A DNA stretch of 64,000 nt from Streptomyces longwoodensis (lineage in GTDB: Bacteria > Actinomycetota > Actinomycetes > Streptomycetales > Streptomycetaceae). Location of the stretch: positions 62,001 to 126,000 of the forward strand of contig NZ_KQ948552.1 in NCBI RefSeq assembly GCF_001514125.1. Direction: 5' to 3'. How positions within the stretch are numbered: the stretch's first letter is position 1; each line of letters starts with the position of its first letter. A program made the translations under genes and the position numbers. Below, in pieces: positions 49,847 through 58,365 of the stretch. The notes under the pieces were generated by a model. It made no database searches, was not told the origin of the DNA, and was given only the letters and a program-made list of their open reading frames with translations.

Positions 49847-51748
49847 TCAGCGACGCCCGTACCCGCTGCCTCCGCGGTCGTAGCCGTCGTGGCCGCCGTA
49901 GCCGCCCGGTCCGTCGTGCCGGCCGTCGGGGCCGCGGTCGCCCCACGAGCAGGCGTACCAGGTGGCGTACGAGCAGCTCGGTGTGGCGGACGCCGACGGG
50001 GCGGGCGTGCGGGCCGGCGGGGTGGTGCTCCGGGCGGGGGCCGGGGGCCGGGCCGCCTCCGGGGTCGGGGACGCGCTCGGGCCGGTGCCGCCGTCGGCGC
50101 CCCAGCCGACGGTCTGCAGCTGCGGGTCGGGCCGGGAGGTGTCGATCACCCAGCGCTGGACGGCGCTGTCGGCGCGGTTCTTGGCCACGAGGGTGCCGGA
50201 GCCGTCGGTGGCGGCGGGGGTCAGGGCGAGGTCCTGGTTCCAGCGCGGGACCAGGGTGCCCTGGAGGGTGAAGTCGTGGCGCAGGGCGCGGGCGTCGGCG
50301 CCGGTGCTCGCGCACGGGGTGAGCCGCACGGAGTAGCCCAGGCGGGAGTCGAGGCAGAGGGAGGGGTCGGCGCCGTTGCGCAGCAGCCCGTCGGGCTCGT
50401 AGGCCCACTGCTGTCCGGCGGCCGAGGAGCAGGGGGCGAGACCGGTCTCGGCGCCCCTCACCGCCTTCCCGCCGAGGATCCCGACGCACAGTCCGGAGGC
50501 GACGTTGTGCAGCCGGCCGCGCAGGGTGCCCGCCGCGGACTCACCCGCGCCCACCCAGGAGGGCCCGGCCGTGCCGGTGCCGGTCCCGGCGGAGGAGTCC
50601 GGGCCGGGGCCGCGACCGGCGCCGTCGTCGGTGCCGAGGAGGGACCACACCACCAGGGGCAGCGCGATCAGGCCGGTGACGGTGAGCGCGGCGACCGCGA
50701 GGTGCCGGCGGCGGGCGCGGCGGGCCGCCTTGCGCACCGAGCGGGGACGGGGCGGGGGCGCGGTGCTTCCGGCGCTTCGCGTGCGCCCGGTCACCGCGGT
50801 GGGTGCGGCGAGCCCGGTGGTGAACGCCTCCCCCGCGGGCGGTGCCGGGTCCTGCGCGGCGGCGTGCGGGGGCGCGGGGGTCCCGGAGGCCACGGGGTCG
50901 TCGGGCTGCGGCTCGGGGAGGGTGATGCGCGAGGTGAGGTAGGCGCGGGCACCCCAGCCGAGCACGCCCTCGGCGAGGGCGAGGCCGAGCCCGTCGGCGC
51001 AGTGGCGCAACTGGTCGGCGGTGTGCGCGCAGTGGCGGCAGTGCCGGAGGTGGGCGCTCAGGTCGGGGTCGACGTCGGCGCCGCCGCGCCGGCAGGTGAC
51101 GTCGAGCAGCCGGTGGTAGCGGTGGCAGTCCTCGTCGACGGCGAGTTCGCGGTGGAGCTGGAGGCACTCCTCGCGCAGTCGCTCGCGGGACCGGCGCAGT
51201 TCGACCAGGGCGCCCTCGTCGTCGAGGCCGAGCAGGGCGGCGGGCACGGACGTCGGTTCCGCCTCCACCTCGGTGTGCCAGAGCAGGCAGCGGGCCGTCT
51301 GGGGCAGCCGCTGGTAGGCGCGGGAGAGCAGGCGGCGGTTGAGCGGCGGCAGGAGCCGCGCGGCCAGGCGCTCGCCGTCGCCGTCGGCGGCGCGCAGATC
51401 GGGGTGGAGGAGTTCGCGGCGGCCGTCGCCGTCCCATTCGGCGGCGATGCGCCGCACGGTGACCAGCAGGTGGGGGCGCCAGGCGGCGGTGGGGCCGTCC
51501 TGGCGCATCGACTCGCCGAAGACGCGGGTGAAGGCGGCCGTGGTGAGCATGCCGGCCGCGCGCTCGCCGTCCGTGCACAGCCGGGCGTAGGCGAAGGCCG
51601 CCTCCCAGTGCCGGTCGAGGAGTTCACCGACGGGGTGCACCGCGGGTGACGCACCGGTCCAGTTCTTGAGTTCGGCACTCAGCTGTTCGTCCGTCGCGGC
51701 GAAGCGGCGTGCCGAAGTCGTGGAAACCGACAGACCGGCGTCTTTCAC
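49847..51748 (-). CDS. Sigma-like/ZAS zinc-finger/transmembrane/ricin-lectin fusion protein, larger paralogue
   Basis: 633-aa protein with the same order as that at 39970-41550. Sigma-like part about 35-205 (ELLDRHWEAAFAYARLCTDGERAAGMLTTAAFTRVFG; AYQRLPQTARCLLWHTEVEAEP), then HLRHCRHC at 233-240, the ZAS-type H-x3-C-x2-C at exactly the same residue numbers as in the paralogue. A Pro-rich stretch and basic block precede a transmembrane helix at 350-372, followed by a ricin trefoil (about 408-535) and an extra C-terminal tail rich in Pro/Thr, then CSYATWYACSWGD and Gly/Asp/Tyr repeats. The GTG at 51748 has AGGAGG 9 nt upstream. Confidence 0.82.
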   Translation of the reverse strand: MKDAGLSVSTTSARRFAATDEQLSAELKNWTGASPAVHPVGELLDRHWEAAFAYARLCTDGERAAGMLTTAAFTRVFGESMRQDGPTAAWRPHLLVTVRRIAAEWDGDGRRELLHPDLRAADGDGERLAARLLPPLNRRLLSRAYQRLPQTARCLLWHTEVEAEPTSVPAALLGLDDEGALVELRRSRERLREECLQLHRELAVDEDCHRYHRLLDVTCRRGGADVDPDLSAHLRHCRHCAHTADQLRHCADGLGLALAEGVLGWGARAYLTSRITLPEPQPDDPVASGTPAPPHAAAQDPAPPAGEAFTTGLAAPTAVTGRTRSAGSTAPPPRPRSVRKAARRARRRHLAVAALTVTGLIALPLVVWSLLGTDDGAGRGPGPDSSAGTGTGTAGPSWVGAGESAAGTLRGRLHNVASGLCVGILGGKAVRGAETGLAPCSSAAGQQWAYEPDGLLRNGADPSLCLDSRLGYSVRLTPCASTGADARALRHDFTLQGTLVPRWNQDLALTPAATDGSGTLVAKNRADSAVQRWVIDTSRPDPQLQTVGWGADGGTGPSASPTPEAARPPAPARSTTPPARTPAPSASATPSCSYATWYACSWGDRGPDGRHDGPGGYGGHDGYDRGGSGYGRR

Positions 51749-52124
51749 GAGTGCATTCCTCCTGGGGGCACGTGTCAGAAAGTCCATACCAAGCGGTATG
51801 GCAACCCGCCGGTGAACCGCCGGGTTTTCTCGCACAGGGTTCGGCTTCTCGAACGTCCGCCAGGGGCAGCTCTGGTGAAGCGTGGGGGGTGGACGGGAGC
51901 GGCCTTCGCGCACAGGGGAGCGGACCTCGTTTGCCCGTGCGCCGACACGCACACCTTGGCACAGCCGCGGGATCAGGAACAAGCGATTCCACGGTTTTGC
52001 GTGAAGGGTGCGGTCGCCGCATTATTGACAGTTGTTCAATTCGCTCGGGTATTCGAGGACGCGCGCGTTATTGGTGTCCCTTTCGCGACGTGACCGGTGT
52101 CCGCATTCCACGCAATGGGGTGTT
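51749..52124. other. Upstream region of the second sigma/ricin gene
   Basis: 376 bp without a confident gene. It contains the palindrome at 51784-51801 and, from about 52005 to 52135, a markedly AT-richer stretch with TTGACA at 52025. The 93-codon plus-strand frame at 51812-52093 has no ribosome site and is not accepted. Confidence 0.5.
51784..51801. promoter_or_regulatory. Perfect palindrome upstream of the second sigma/ricin gene
   Basis: CCATACC-AAGC-GGTATGG, a 7-bp perfect inverted repeat 36 bp upstream of the GTG start. A likely operator or mRNA hairpin in the 5' leader; no matching site was seen before the paralogue. Confidence 0.5.
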
Positions 52125-53093
52125 TCAGTGACCGGCGACGGGGTGCGGGGCGTAGGGCCGCTCCAGTTCTTCCCGTTCCTTTTCGGTCAGTTCCAGTTCC
52201 ACGGCGGCCACCGCGTCCTCGAGGTGTCCGGGCTTCGAGGCGCCGACGATCGGGGCGGTCACGGTGTCCTGGTGCAGCAGCCAGGCGAGGGCCACTTGGG
52301 CGCGCGGGACGCCGCGCTCGGCGGCGATGCGGCCGACCGCCTCGACGACGGCGCGGTCGCCCTCCTGGTAGAGGCCGCTGCCGAAGGCGTCCGTCGTGCT
52401 GCGGCCGGTGACGGTGCCCCAGTCACGGGTGAGCCGTCCCCGGGCGAGCGGGCTCCACGGCAGCACCCCGACGCCCTGGTCGGCGCAGAGCGGCAGCATC
52501 TCGCGCTCCTCCTCGCGGTAGAGGAGGTTGTAGTGGTTCTGCATGGAGACGAACGTGGTCCAGCCGTGCCGTTCGGCGGTGTACTGGGCCTTGGAGAACT
52601 GCCAGGCGTACATCGAACTCGCCCCGATGTAGCGGACCTTGCCCGCCTTCACCAGGTCGTGCAGGGCCTCCATGGTCTCCTCGACCGGGGTGTGCGGGTC
52701 CCAGCGGTGGATTTGGTAGAGGTCCACGTAGTCGGTGCCCAGGCGGCGCAGGCTGTGGTCGATCTCGGTCATGATCGCCTTGCGGGAGAGCCCGGCGCCG
52801 TTGGGCCCCGGCCGCATCCTCCCGTGCACCTTCGTGGCGAGCACGACGTCGTCGCGGCGGGCGAAGTCGCGCAGCGCCCGCCCGACGATCTCCTCGCTGG
52901 TGCCGTCGGAGTAGACGTTGGCGGTGTCGAAGAAGGTGACGCCCGCCTCCAGCGCCTGCCGGATCAGCGGGCGCGAGGCGTCCTCGTCCAGGGTCCACTC
53001 GTGCGTGCCCCGGTCCGGCACGCCGTAGGTCATGCAGCCCAGGCAGATCCGCGACACGTCGAGACCCGTCGTGCCGAGCTTCACGTACTCCAT
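52125..53093 (-). CDS. Aldo/keto reductase
   Basis: 322-aa NADPH-dependent TIM-barrel reductase of the YajO/Tas-like group. The tetrad is visible: Asp in [11 protein letters not shown] with the catalytic Tyr, Lys in LATKVHG, and His in [11 protein letters not shown]. The C-terminal coenzyme site is [16 protein letters not shown]. The ATG at 53093 has AGGAAC upstream. It is about as long as the second aldo/keto reductase in the window (59642-60664) and shares its QIHRWDP motif, but belongs to a different subgroup. Substrate unknown. Confidence 0.92.
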   Translation of the reverse strand: MEYVKLGTTGLDVSRICLGCMTYGVPDRGTHEWTLDEDASRPLIRQALEAGVTFFDTANVYSDGTSEEIVGRALRDFARRDDVVLATKVHGRMRPGPNGAGLSRKAIMTEIDHSLRRLGTDYVDLYQIHRWDPHTPVEETMEALHDLVKAGKVRYIGASSMYAWQFSKAQYTAERHGWTTFVSMQNHYNLLYREEEREMLPLCADQGVGVLPWSPLARGRLTRDWGTVTGRSTTDAFGSGLYQEGDRAVVEAVGRIAAERGVPRAQVALAWLLHQDTVTAPIVGASKPGHLEDAVAAVELELTEKEREELERPYAPHPVAGH

Positions 53094-53154
53094 CGTTCCT
53101 GCTCCCCGCGGTCGGTGGCGGTACCGGTCCGGAGCCTACGTCGTGTCCTGACGG

Positions 53155-53691
53155 TCAGGGGCGGTCCTCCAGCAGGTCGAGCGCCCGCTCCCAGCCGAAC
53201 CGCGGGCGGCCGCCGTCCTCCCCCGCGTGCCCGCCGTACGGGTCGGCGAACCGCACGCCCATCCCCCGCAGCCGGGCCACGCTCTCCCGGTACGCGGGGT
53301 GCGCGGCCAGGGCGTCGGCCACGCAGGGCAGGACGGCCATCGGCACCCCGAGCCCGGCCACCTCGCACAGCGTGCCCAGGGCGAGGGTGTCGGCCATCCC
53401 GGCGGCCCACTTGTTGACGGTGTTGAAGGTCGCCGGGGCGACCACGAGCGCGTCGGGTGCGGGGAAGGGCCGCGGTTCACCGGGGCGCCGCCAGGCCGAG
53501 CGCAGGGGACGGCCCGTCTGCGCGCGCACCGCCTCGGTGTCGAAGAAGCCGTTCATGGCGAGCGGGGTCGCGATGACGCCGACCTCCCAGCCCCGCTCCT
53601 GCGCGGCGGTGATCAACGTGCCGACGTCGGTGGCGACCCCGGCGGCACAGACGACGACGTACAGGAACGGACTGCGGTCGGATGCGGTCAT
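53155..53691 (-). CDS. Flavoprotein (CoaC/Dfp-like)
   Basis: 178-aa protein of the homo-oligomeric flavin-containing Cys decarboxylase fold. Features are YVVVCAAGVATDVGTLITAAQERGWEVGVIATPLA, then DALVVAPATFNTVNKWAAGMADTLALG, where the PATFNT(V)NK motif contacts FMN, and VPMAVLPCV. Members of this stand-alone family decarboxylate peptidyl cysteines or coenzyme A precursors, but actinobacterial copies near no biosynthetic genes are uncharacterised. It precedes the aldo/keto reductase gene on the same strand, 61 bp apart, and may be co-transcribed. Confidence 0.87.
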   Translation of the reverse strand: MTASDRSPFLYVVVCAAGVATDVGTLITAAQERGWEVGVIATPLAMNGFFDTEAVRAQTGRPLRSAWRRPGEPRPFPAPDALVVAPATFNTVNKWAAGMADTLALGTLCEVAGLGVPMAVLPCVADALAAHPAYRESVARLRGMGVRFADPYGGHAGEDGGRPRFGWERALDLLEDRP

Positions 53692-53736
53692 CCGTGCAGC
53701 CTAAGGGGACCGTGTGACCCCGGAGGCGGACACTCC

Positions 53737-54912
53737 TCAGGCGCCGGAGCGGGGGCGCACGCGGGTGCGGCGGCGCTCGTGGGCGTAGCGGCGGGCCAGT
53801 GCGTGGAAGGCCTCCTTGGGCTCCCAGTGCCAGTCGGACGCCGGGTCGCCCGGGCGGTCCTGGACGGTCCTGGTGAGCGCGTAGCTGCCCAGGTCGAGGT
53901 CGTGGCGCGGGTCGTCGGGGCGGTGCGGGCTGTCAGGGGTGACGAACTCGAAGGCCATCGCCGCGTAGAGGTCCATCGAGGAGAACACGTCGACCAGGTC
54001 GGCGACGTAGGCGGCCTGGGTGCGCTCGCTGCGCACGAGTCCGGCCCTGACCTCCCCCGTCTCCGGGTCGACGACGTCCCAGCCCATCCCGCCGGCCTCG
54101 GGTGCGCCGACGTAGGCGCAGGTGCCGAACTCGGTGATCGCCAGCGGCTTGCCCCAGCGCAGGTACCGGCGCAGCTCACGGCGGTGCGCGGCGTGGTCGC
54201 GGAAGGCGGAGTAGTAGTCGATGCCCACCACGTCGAACAGCCGCCAGTCGACCTCGTCGTCCTGGGCGGCGGCGTACCCGAGCCGGCCGTGGAACACCGA
54301 GCGGCCGACGGCCGCCGCCCGGGCGGTGAACGCGTCCAGCCGGCGCTGCACCGCGACCGGGTCCACGTGGCCCTCCAGCAGGTTGCGCACCCGCTCCAGG
54401 ACCGTGGCGCCGGGCACGATCCCCGGCACGAACAGCCAGAACTCGCAGCCCACGCTGAGGTCCACGCTCGCGCCCTGGCGGCGCAGGCGTTCGGCGAACC
54501 GCCCGGTCTCGGCGAGGTGGTCCAGGATGTCGCGCTGCGGCAGGTCGGCCGGCGTCGGCTGGAGCCAGACGTGCAGCCCCCGTTCGGCGGCCTCGGCGGC
54601 GGTGGCCGTCAGGCGGGCCACGCCGTCGCCCGTGACGTCGACGGTGTCGGCGTGCAGGGCGTCGCGGATCACGCGGAGGTCCGCGCGCATCCGTTCCGCG
54701 CTGAAGCCGGTGGCCGGCGTCCCGCCCGCGCCGACGGTGTACACGACTCCCCGGTGGCGCAGCCCGCGCCGCGGCCCGCCCGCTGCGCCCTCGGTGACCC
54801 CGGCCTCCGCGGCCCGCGCGGCCCGGCCGGTGGGCAGCAGCGCCGCCGACACTCCGACGGCCGCCGCTCCGGCGAGGAACCGTGCCCTGCTCGTCCCGTT
54901 GCTCTTCTCCAT
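53737..54912 (-). CDS. Secreted TIM-barrel glycoside-hydrolase-like protein
   Basis: 391-aa exported protein. An N-terminal signal (SRARFLAGAAAVGVSAALLP) is followed by a barrel-type sequence: RGVVYTVGAGG, LHVWLQPTPADLPQRDILDHLAETGRFAERLRRQGASVDLSVGCEFWLFVPG, FDVVGIDYYSAF, and KPLAITEFGTCAYVG. Glutamates in GCEFW and ITEFG lie where the acid/base and nucleophile of clan GH-A enzymes would be. I infer a retaining glycosidase-like fold with unknown sugar. The ATG at 54912 starts the signal peptide; a longer frame is rejected. Confidence 0.7.
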   Translation of the reverse strand: MEKSNGTSRARFLAGAAAVGVSAALLPTGRAARAAEAGVTEGAAGGPRRGLRHRGVVYTVGAGGTPATGFSAERMRADLRVIRDALHADTVDVTGDGVARLTATAAEAAERGLHVWLQPTPADLPQRDILDHLAETGRFAERLRRQGASVDLSVGCEFWLFVPGIVPGATVLERVRNLLEGHVDPVAVQRRLDAFTARAAAVGRSVFHGRLGYAAAQDDEVDWRLFDVVGIDYYSAFRDHAAHRRELRRYLRWGKPLAITEFGTCAYVGAPEAGGMGWDVVDPETGEVRAGLVRSERTQAAYVADLVDVFSSMDLYAAMAFEFVTPDSPHRPDDPRHDLDLGSYALTRTVQDRPGDPASDWHWEPKEAFHALARRYAHERRRTRVRPRSGA

Positions 54913-55118
54913 GCCGTCACTGTCCCGGGGCGGCGCGCCCGGTGCCGTCGCCCGAAGGTCCACGGCACCGCGACCAAGGGATGACGTCCCGCGCCGAAAG
55001 CCGCCCGGGAGTGCGTGTCGGTACGGGATCATGACGGAACCCGGTGCGGATGATCCGTAGCCGTACCAGTGTTGACGCACGGTGCGAGTCAGTCCGCGAG
55101 GCGAGGAAAGGACACACC

Positions 55119-55565
55119 ATGCCCCTCGAAGGCGAGTACGAGCCGAGCCCCGAGCAGTGGGTGCGCGACCAGGTGGAGCTGTACGAGAGCTCCGGCGGCA
55201 CCAAGGGGACGACGCTGCGGGACACGGGGCTGCCGGTGATCGTGCTGACGACCCGGGGAGCCAGGAGCGGCAAGATCCGCAAGACGCCGCTGATGCGGGT
55301 GGAGCACGAGGGCCGGTACGCGGTCGTCGCCTCCCAGGGCGGCGCGCCGAAGCACCCGGTCTGGTACCACAACATCAAGGCCGACCCGCACGTCGAGCTG
55401 CAGGACGGGCCCGACCGGCGGGACTACCGGGCCCGTGAGGTGACGGGCGCGGAGAAGGCCGAGTGGTGGGAGCGGGCCGTCGCGGCCTACCCGCCGTACG
55501 CCGACTACCAGACGAAGACAGACCGGGAGATCCCGGTGTTCGTGCTGGAGCCGCTGTCGGCGTGA
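55119..55565 (+). CDS. Deazaflavin (F420)-dependent nitroreductase-family protein
   Basis: 148-aa split-barrel protein of the Ddn/FDOR group, which uses coenzyme F420H2 to reduce quinones or other acceptors. Motifs are [47 protein letters not shown], with the glycine-rich and basic residues that contact the F420 tail, and VELQDG. The ATG at 55119 follows GAGGAAAGG. Monocistronic, with a strong terminator whose hairpin lies inside the 3' end of the opposite gene. Substrate unknown. Confidence 0.92.
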   Translation: MPLEGEYEPSPEQWVRDQVELYESSGGTKGTTLRDTGLPVIVLTTRGARSGKIRKTPLMRVEHEGRYAVVASQGGAPKHPVWYHNIKADPHVELQDGPDRRDYRAREVTGAEKAEWWERAVAAYPPYADYQTKTDREIPVFVLEPLSA

Positions 55566-55630
55566 TGCGCCGGGGTCCACGGCGGGGGTGGCCGGGGAAG
55601 ACCCGCCCGCACCCCCGCTGAGGACGGCCG

Positions 55631-55730
55631 GGGACGTCTCGGACGGGCCCAGGAAGTCTTGGGCGAGCCGAGGAAGTCTCGGGCAGGCCGAGGAAGTCTC
55701 GGGCAGGCCGGGGAAGTTCGTGCCCGGGGC
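55631..55730. repeat. 20-bp tandem repeat array
   Basis: Five 20-bp units at 55631, 55651, 55671, 55691 and 55711. Units three and four are identical (AGGAAGTCTCGGGCAGGCCG); the others differ at one to several positions. The array lies between convergent genes and partly overlaps a hairpin arm (55720-55728 with 55747-55755). Confidence 0.85.
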
Positions 55731-55762
55731 GCATGAAGGACCGCGTCCCGGGCACGCGGAGG

Positions 55763-56773
55763 TCAGGCCCCGCCGCGCTCCCCCGTCGCGGCGGGGCTTT
55801 CGTGCGTCTCCCGCCCGCCGCGGTCGGTGACGTCGAGGAAGATCTCCCCCGCGTCGGGGACCGCCTCGGCGACGGAGCGCTTGATGCGGTCGGCGACCTC
55901 CTCGACCTGTTCGCTGTCCAGGCCGGGCACGAGGTCGATGCGGGCCGCGACCAGGATCGAGTCCAGGCCCGTCTTCATGGTGAACAGCGCCTCGACGCTG
56001 TCGATCTCCGGCTGCGAAGCCAGCAGTTCCCGGATGCGGTCGCTGGCCTCGGGGTCGGCCGCCTCGCCGATCAGCTGGTCGCGGGCCTCGCGGCCCAGGC
56101 GGTAGGCGACGTAGACGAGCAGCGCGCCGATCGCGATCGAGGCGGACGCCTCCCAGACGACCTGCCCGGTCACCATGTGCAGCACCATGCCGACGGCCGC
56201 GAAGGTGACGCCGAGCACCGCGGTGCCGTCCTCCGCGACGACCGTGCGCAGCGCGGGGTCGCGCAGTCCCGCCTTGCCGCCCTGGCGGTGGACCTGCTGC
56301 AGGGCGCGGAAGAGCGAGGCGCCCTCGGCGAGGAAGGCGACGCCGAGGACGATCAGGCCGGCGATGTAGCCGCTCAGCTCCTCGTCGGCGCCGTTCCTGA
56401 GCGCCTCGACGCCCTGGAAGACGGAGAAGCAGCCGCCCATGACGAAGATGCCGACGGCGGCGAGCAGCGACCAGAAGAAGCGCTCCTTGCCGTAGCCGAA
56501 GGGGTGGCGGCGGTCGGCCGGGCGCCTGCTGCGCCGCAGGGCGGCCAGCAGGAAGACCTCGTTCAGGCTGTCCGCCACGGAGTGCGCGGCCTCCGACAGC
56601 AGGGCCGGCGAGCCGGCGAGGAGACCGCCCACGGCCTTGGCGGCCGCGATGATCAGGTTGGCGGCGAGCGCCACCAGTACGGTGACGCGTGTCCGGCGGT
56701 CCGCTGCCTCCTCGGTGTGTTCTTCCTTCGGACTGTCCGTCTGTGTCTGCGTCTGCGTCGCTGTCCCGGTCAC
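55763..56773 (-). CDS. Cation diffusion facilitator (zinc/iron-type efflux)
   Basis: 336-aa CDF transporter with six helices. The first metal site is in LLSEAAHSVADSLNEVFLLAA, the second in VVAEDGTAVLGVTFAAVGM; HPFGYGKERFFWSLLAAVGIF is the loop before helix three. The C-terminal cytoplasmic domain (EIDSVEALFTMKTGLDSILVAARIDLV) is normal for the family. The N-terminus has a short TQTQTQTD repeat. The GTG at 56773 is chosen because upstream codons are unlike coding sequence; its ribosome site is poor. A terminator for the facing gene is embedded in its last codons. Confidence 0.9.
   Translation of the reverse strand: MTGTATQTQTQTDSPKEEHTEEAADRRTRVTVLVALAANLIIAAAKAVGGLLAGSPALLSEAAHSVADSLNEVFLLAALRRSRRPADRRHPFGYGKERFFWSLLAAVGIFVMGGCFSVFQGVEALRNGADEELSGYIAGLIVLGVAFLAEGASLFRALQQVHRQGGKAGLRDPALRTVVAEDGTAVLGVTFAAVGMVLHMVTGQVVWEASASIAIGALLVYVAYRLGREARDQLIGEAADPEASDRIRELLASQPEIDSVEALFTMKTGLDSILVAARIDLVPGLDSEQVEEVADRIKRSVAEAVPDAGEIFLDVTDRGGRETHESPAATGERGGA
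55767..55800 (+). terminator. Intrinsic terminator within the 3' end of the CDF gene
   Basis: Perfect 11-bp stem (55767-55777 with 55787-55797), 9-nt loop, then TTT. On the plus strand it ends the 55119 transcript. It lies inside the last codons of the facing transporter gene. Confidence 0.75.
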
Positions 56774-56891
56774 CCTGGGCGATTGCCCCGGCCGGTTCCG
56801 CTCACACCGTGCCGTCGGGCGAAAACGGGGAACGCGTAGCGCGAACGGGGAACGCGGAGCACAGGAGACGCACGAGGCATCGGGAGGCGGC

Positions 56892-57911
56892 ATGAGCGGT
56901 GGGGGCGACGGCAACCAGGCGTACGGCCACCGGGCGTTCAAGCGGTCCCGCAGCCACTTCACGGACCGGATCACCGCGGACGGCCGGGACGGCTGGCCGG
57001 TGGAGGCCGGGCGCTACCGACTGGTGGTGAGCCGGGCCTGCCCCTGGGCCAGCCGGGCGGTGATCTCCCGGCGGCTGCTCGGACTGGAGGACGCGCTCTC
57101 CCTCGCCGTCGCCGACCCCGTCCAGGACGACCGCAGCTGGCGGTTCACCCTGGACCCGGGCGGCCGCGACCCGGTGCTCGGCATCCGCTACCTGGCCGAG
57201 GCCTACGAACGGCGCGAGCCGGGCCACCCCGGCGGGGTGAGCGTGCCGGCGGTCGTCGACGTGCCGAGCGGCCGGCTGGTCACCAACGACTACCAGCAGC
57301 TCACCCTGGACCTCGCCACCGAGTGGACGGCGCTGCACCGGCCGGGTGCGCCGGACCTGTATCCGGAGAAGCTGCGCGACGAGATCGACGCGGTGATGGC
57401 CGACGTGTACGAGGACCTGAACAACGGGGTGTACCGGGCCGGGTTCGCACACGAGCAGGCGGGGTACGAGGCGGCGTGCACGGGCGTCTTCCGGCGCTTG
57501 GAGCTGCTGTCGGAGCGACTGGCCGGGCAGCGGTACCTGGTGGGTGACACGATCACCGAGGCGGACATCCGGCTGTTCACCACACTGGTCCGTTTCGACG
57601 CGGTCTATCACGGTCACTTCAAGTGCAACCGCTGGAAGCTGACGGAGGACCCGGTGCTGTGGGCGTACGCGCGTGACCTGTTCCAGACGCCCGGCTTCGG
57701 CGACACCGTCGACTTCGACCAGGTCAAGCGGCACTACTACCAGGTCCACACCGGCATCAACCCGACCCGGATCGTGCCCCTCGGCCCGGACCTGTCCGGC
57801 TGGCTCACCCCGCACCGCCGGGAGGAGCTCGACGGGCGGCCGTTCGGCGACGGGACCCCGCCCGGGCCGGTGCCCGCGGGCGAGGAGGTCCCGGCGCGGG
57901 GACGGCCCTGA
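56892..57911 (+). CDS. Glutathionyl-hydroquinone reductase-like (Xi-class GST) protein
   Basis: 339-aa cytosolic protein of the Xi-class glutathione transferase group. The catalytic cysteine is Cys50 in SRACPWASR, followed by LGLEDALSLAV, VSVPAVVD, LVTNDYQQ and a helical C-terminal domain with TITEADIRLFTTLVRFDAVYHGHFKCN and NPTRIVPLGP. These enzymes reduce thiol adducts of hydroquinones. Streptomyces makes mycothiol in place of glutathione, so the real thiol partner is probably mycothiol. The ATG at 56892 follows GGGAGG. A DUF4235 gene follows 34 bp downstream. Confidence 0.9.
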   Translation: MSGGGDGNQAYGHRAFKRSRSHFTDRITADGRDGWPVEAGRYRLVVSRACPWASRAVISRRLLGLEDALSLAVADPVQDDRSWRFTLDPGGRDPVLGIRYLAEAYERREPGHPGGVSVPAVVDVPSGRLVTNDYQQLTLDLATEWTALHRPGAPDLYPEKLRDEIDAVMADVYEDLNNGVYRAGFAHEQAGYEAACTGVFRRLELLSERLAGQRYLVGDTITEADIRLFTTLVRFDAVYHGHFKCNRWKLTEDPVLWAYARDLFQTPGFGDTVDFDQVKRHYYQVHTGINPTRIVPLGPDLSGWLTPHRREELDGRPFGDGTPPGPVPAGEEVPARGRP

Positions 57912-57945
57912 CCGATCGACACACGTACACACACAGGAGGCGCAC

Positions 57946-58245
57946 GTGGCCAAGAAGAAGCGGAAACTCCCCCTCGTCTACCAGCCCGTCGGATTCGTGT
58001 TCAGCTGGGCGAGCGGTGCCCTGGCGGGATACGCCTTCCAGCAGGTGTGGAAGGCCGTCCGGCACGAGGACGACGCTCCGGACGCGCTGGACCGCGAACG
58101 CGGCTGGGGTGAGATCCTGCTGGCCGCGGCGATCCAGGGCGCGATCTTCGCGGCGGTCCGCAGCGCGGCCGACCGCACCGGCGCGAAGGCGATCGAGCGG
58201 TCCACCGGGACGTGGCCGGCGAAGGACAAGAAGGGCCGCGACTGA
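57946..58245 (+). CDS. DUF4235 membrane protein
   Basis: 99-aa protein with two hydrophobic segments (LVYQPVGFVFSWASGALAGYAF; GEILLAAAIQGAIFAAVRSAA) separated by a charged loop, and a Lys-rich N- and C-terminus. This matches DUF4235, small actinobacterial membrane proteins without assigned role. The GTG at 57946 has AGGAGG 5 nt upstream. Probably in an operon with the preceding gene; a strong terminator follows. Confidence 0.9.
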   Translation: MAKKKRKLPLVYQPVGFVFSWASGALAGYAFQQVWKAVRHEDDAPDALDRERGWGEILLAAAIQGAIFAAVRSAADRTGAKAIERSTGTWPAKDKKGRD

Positions 58246-58289
58246 GCGGCGGGCCGTCACGGGCCGGCGGCGCCGGCCGGTACGACGTC

Positions 58290-58323
58290 GAGAGGGGCTG
58301 GGCCGTGCGGCCCAGCCCCTCTC
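58290..58323 (+). terminator. 15-bp perfect hairpin terminator
   Basis: Arms 58290-58304 and 58309-58323 pair perfectly around the tetraloop GTGC, 44 bp after the DUF4235 stop and 42 bp after the facing VOC gene stop. It can serve both convergent transcripts. Confidence 0.85.
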
Positions 58324-58365
58324 GTCTGCTGCCCTCGCCGTGCCCCGCTCGAGTGCGTCGTGCGG

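Noticed and set aside
51812..52093. 93-codon plus-strand ORF in the second sigma/ricin upstream region
   Set aside because: No ribosome site, mixed codon usage and no recognisable domain; part of an AT-rich control region.
53737..54912. Phage-defence (abortive infection) role
   Set aside because: Some relatives carry such a label as I recall, but the sequence is an exported TIM-barrel hydrolase-like protein, and no defence genes are near.
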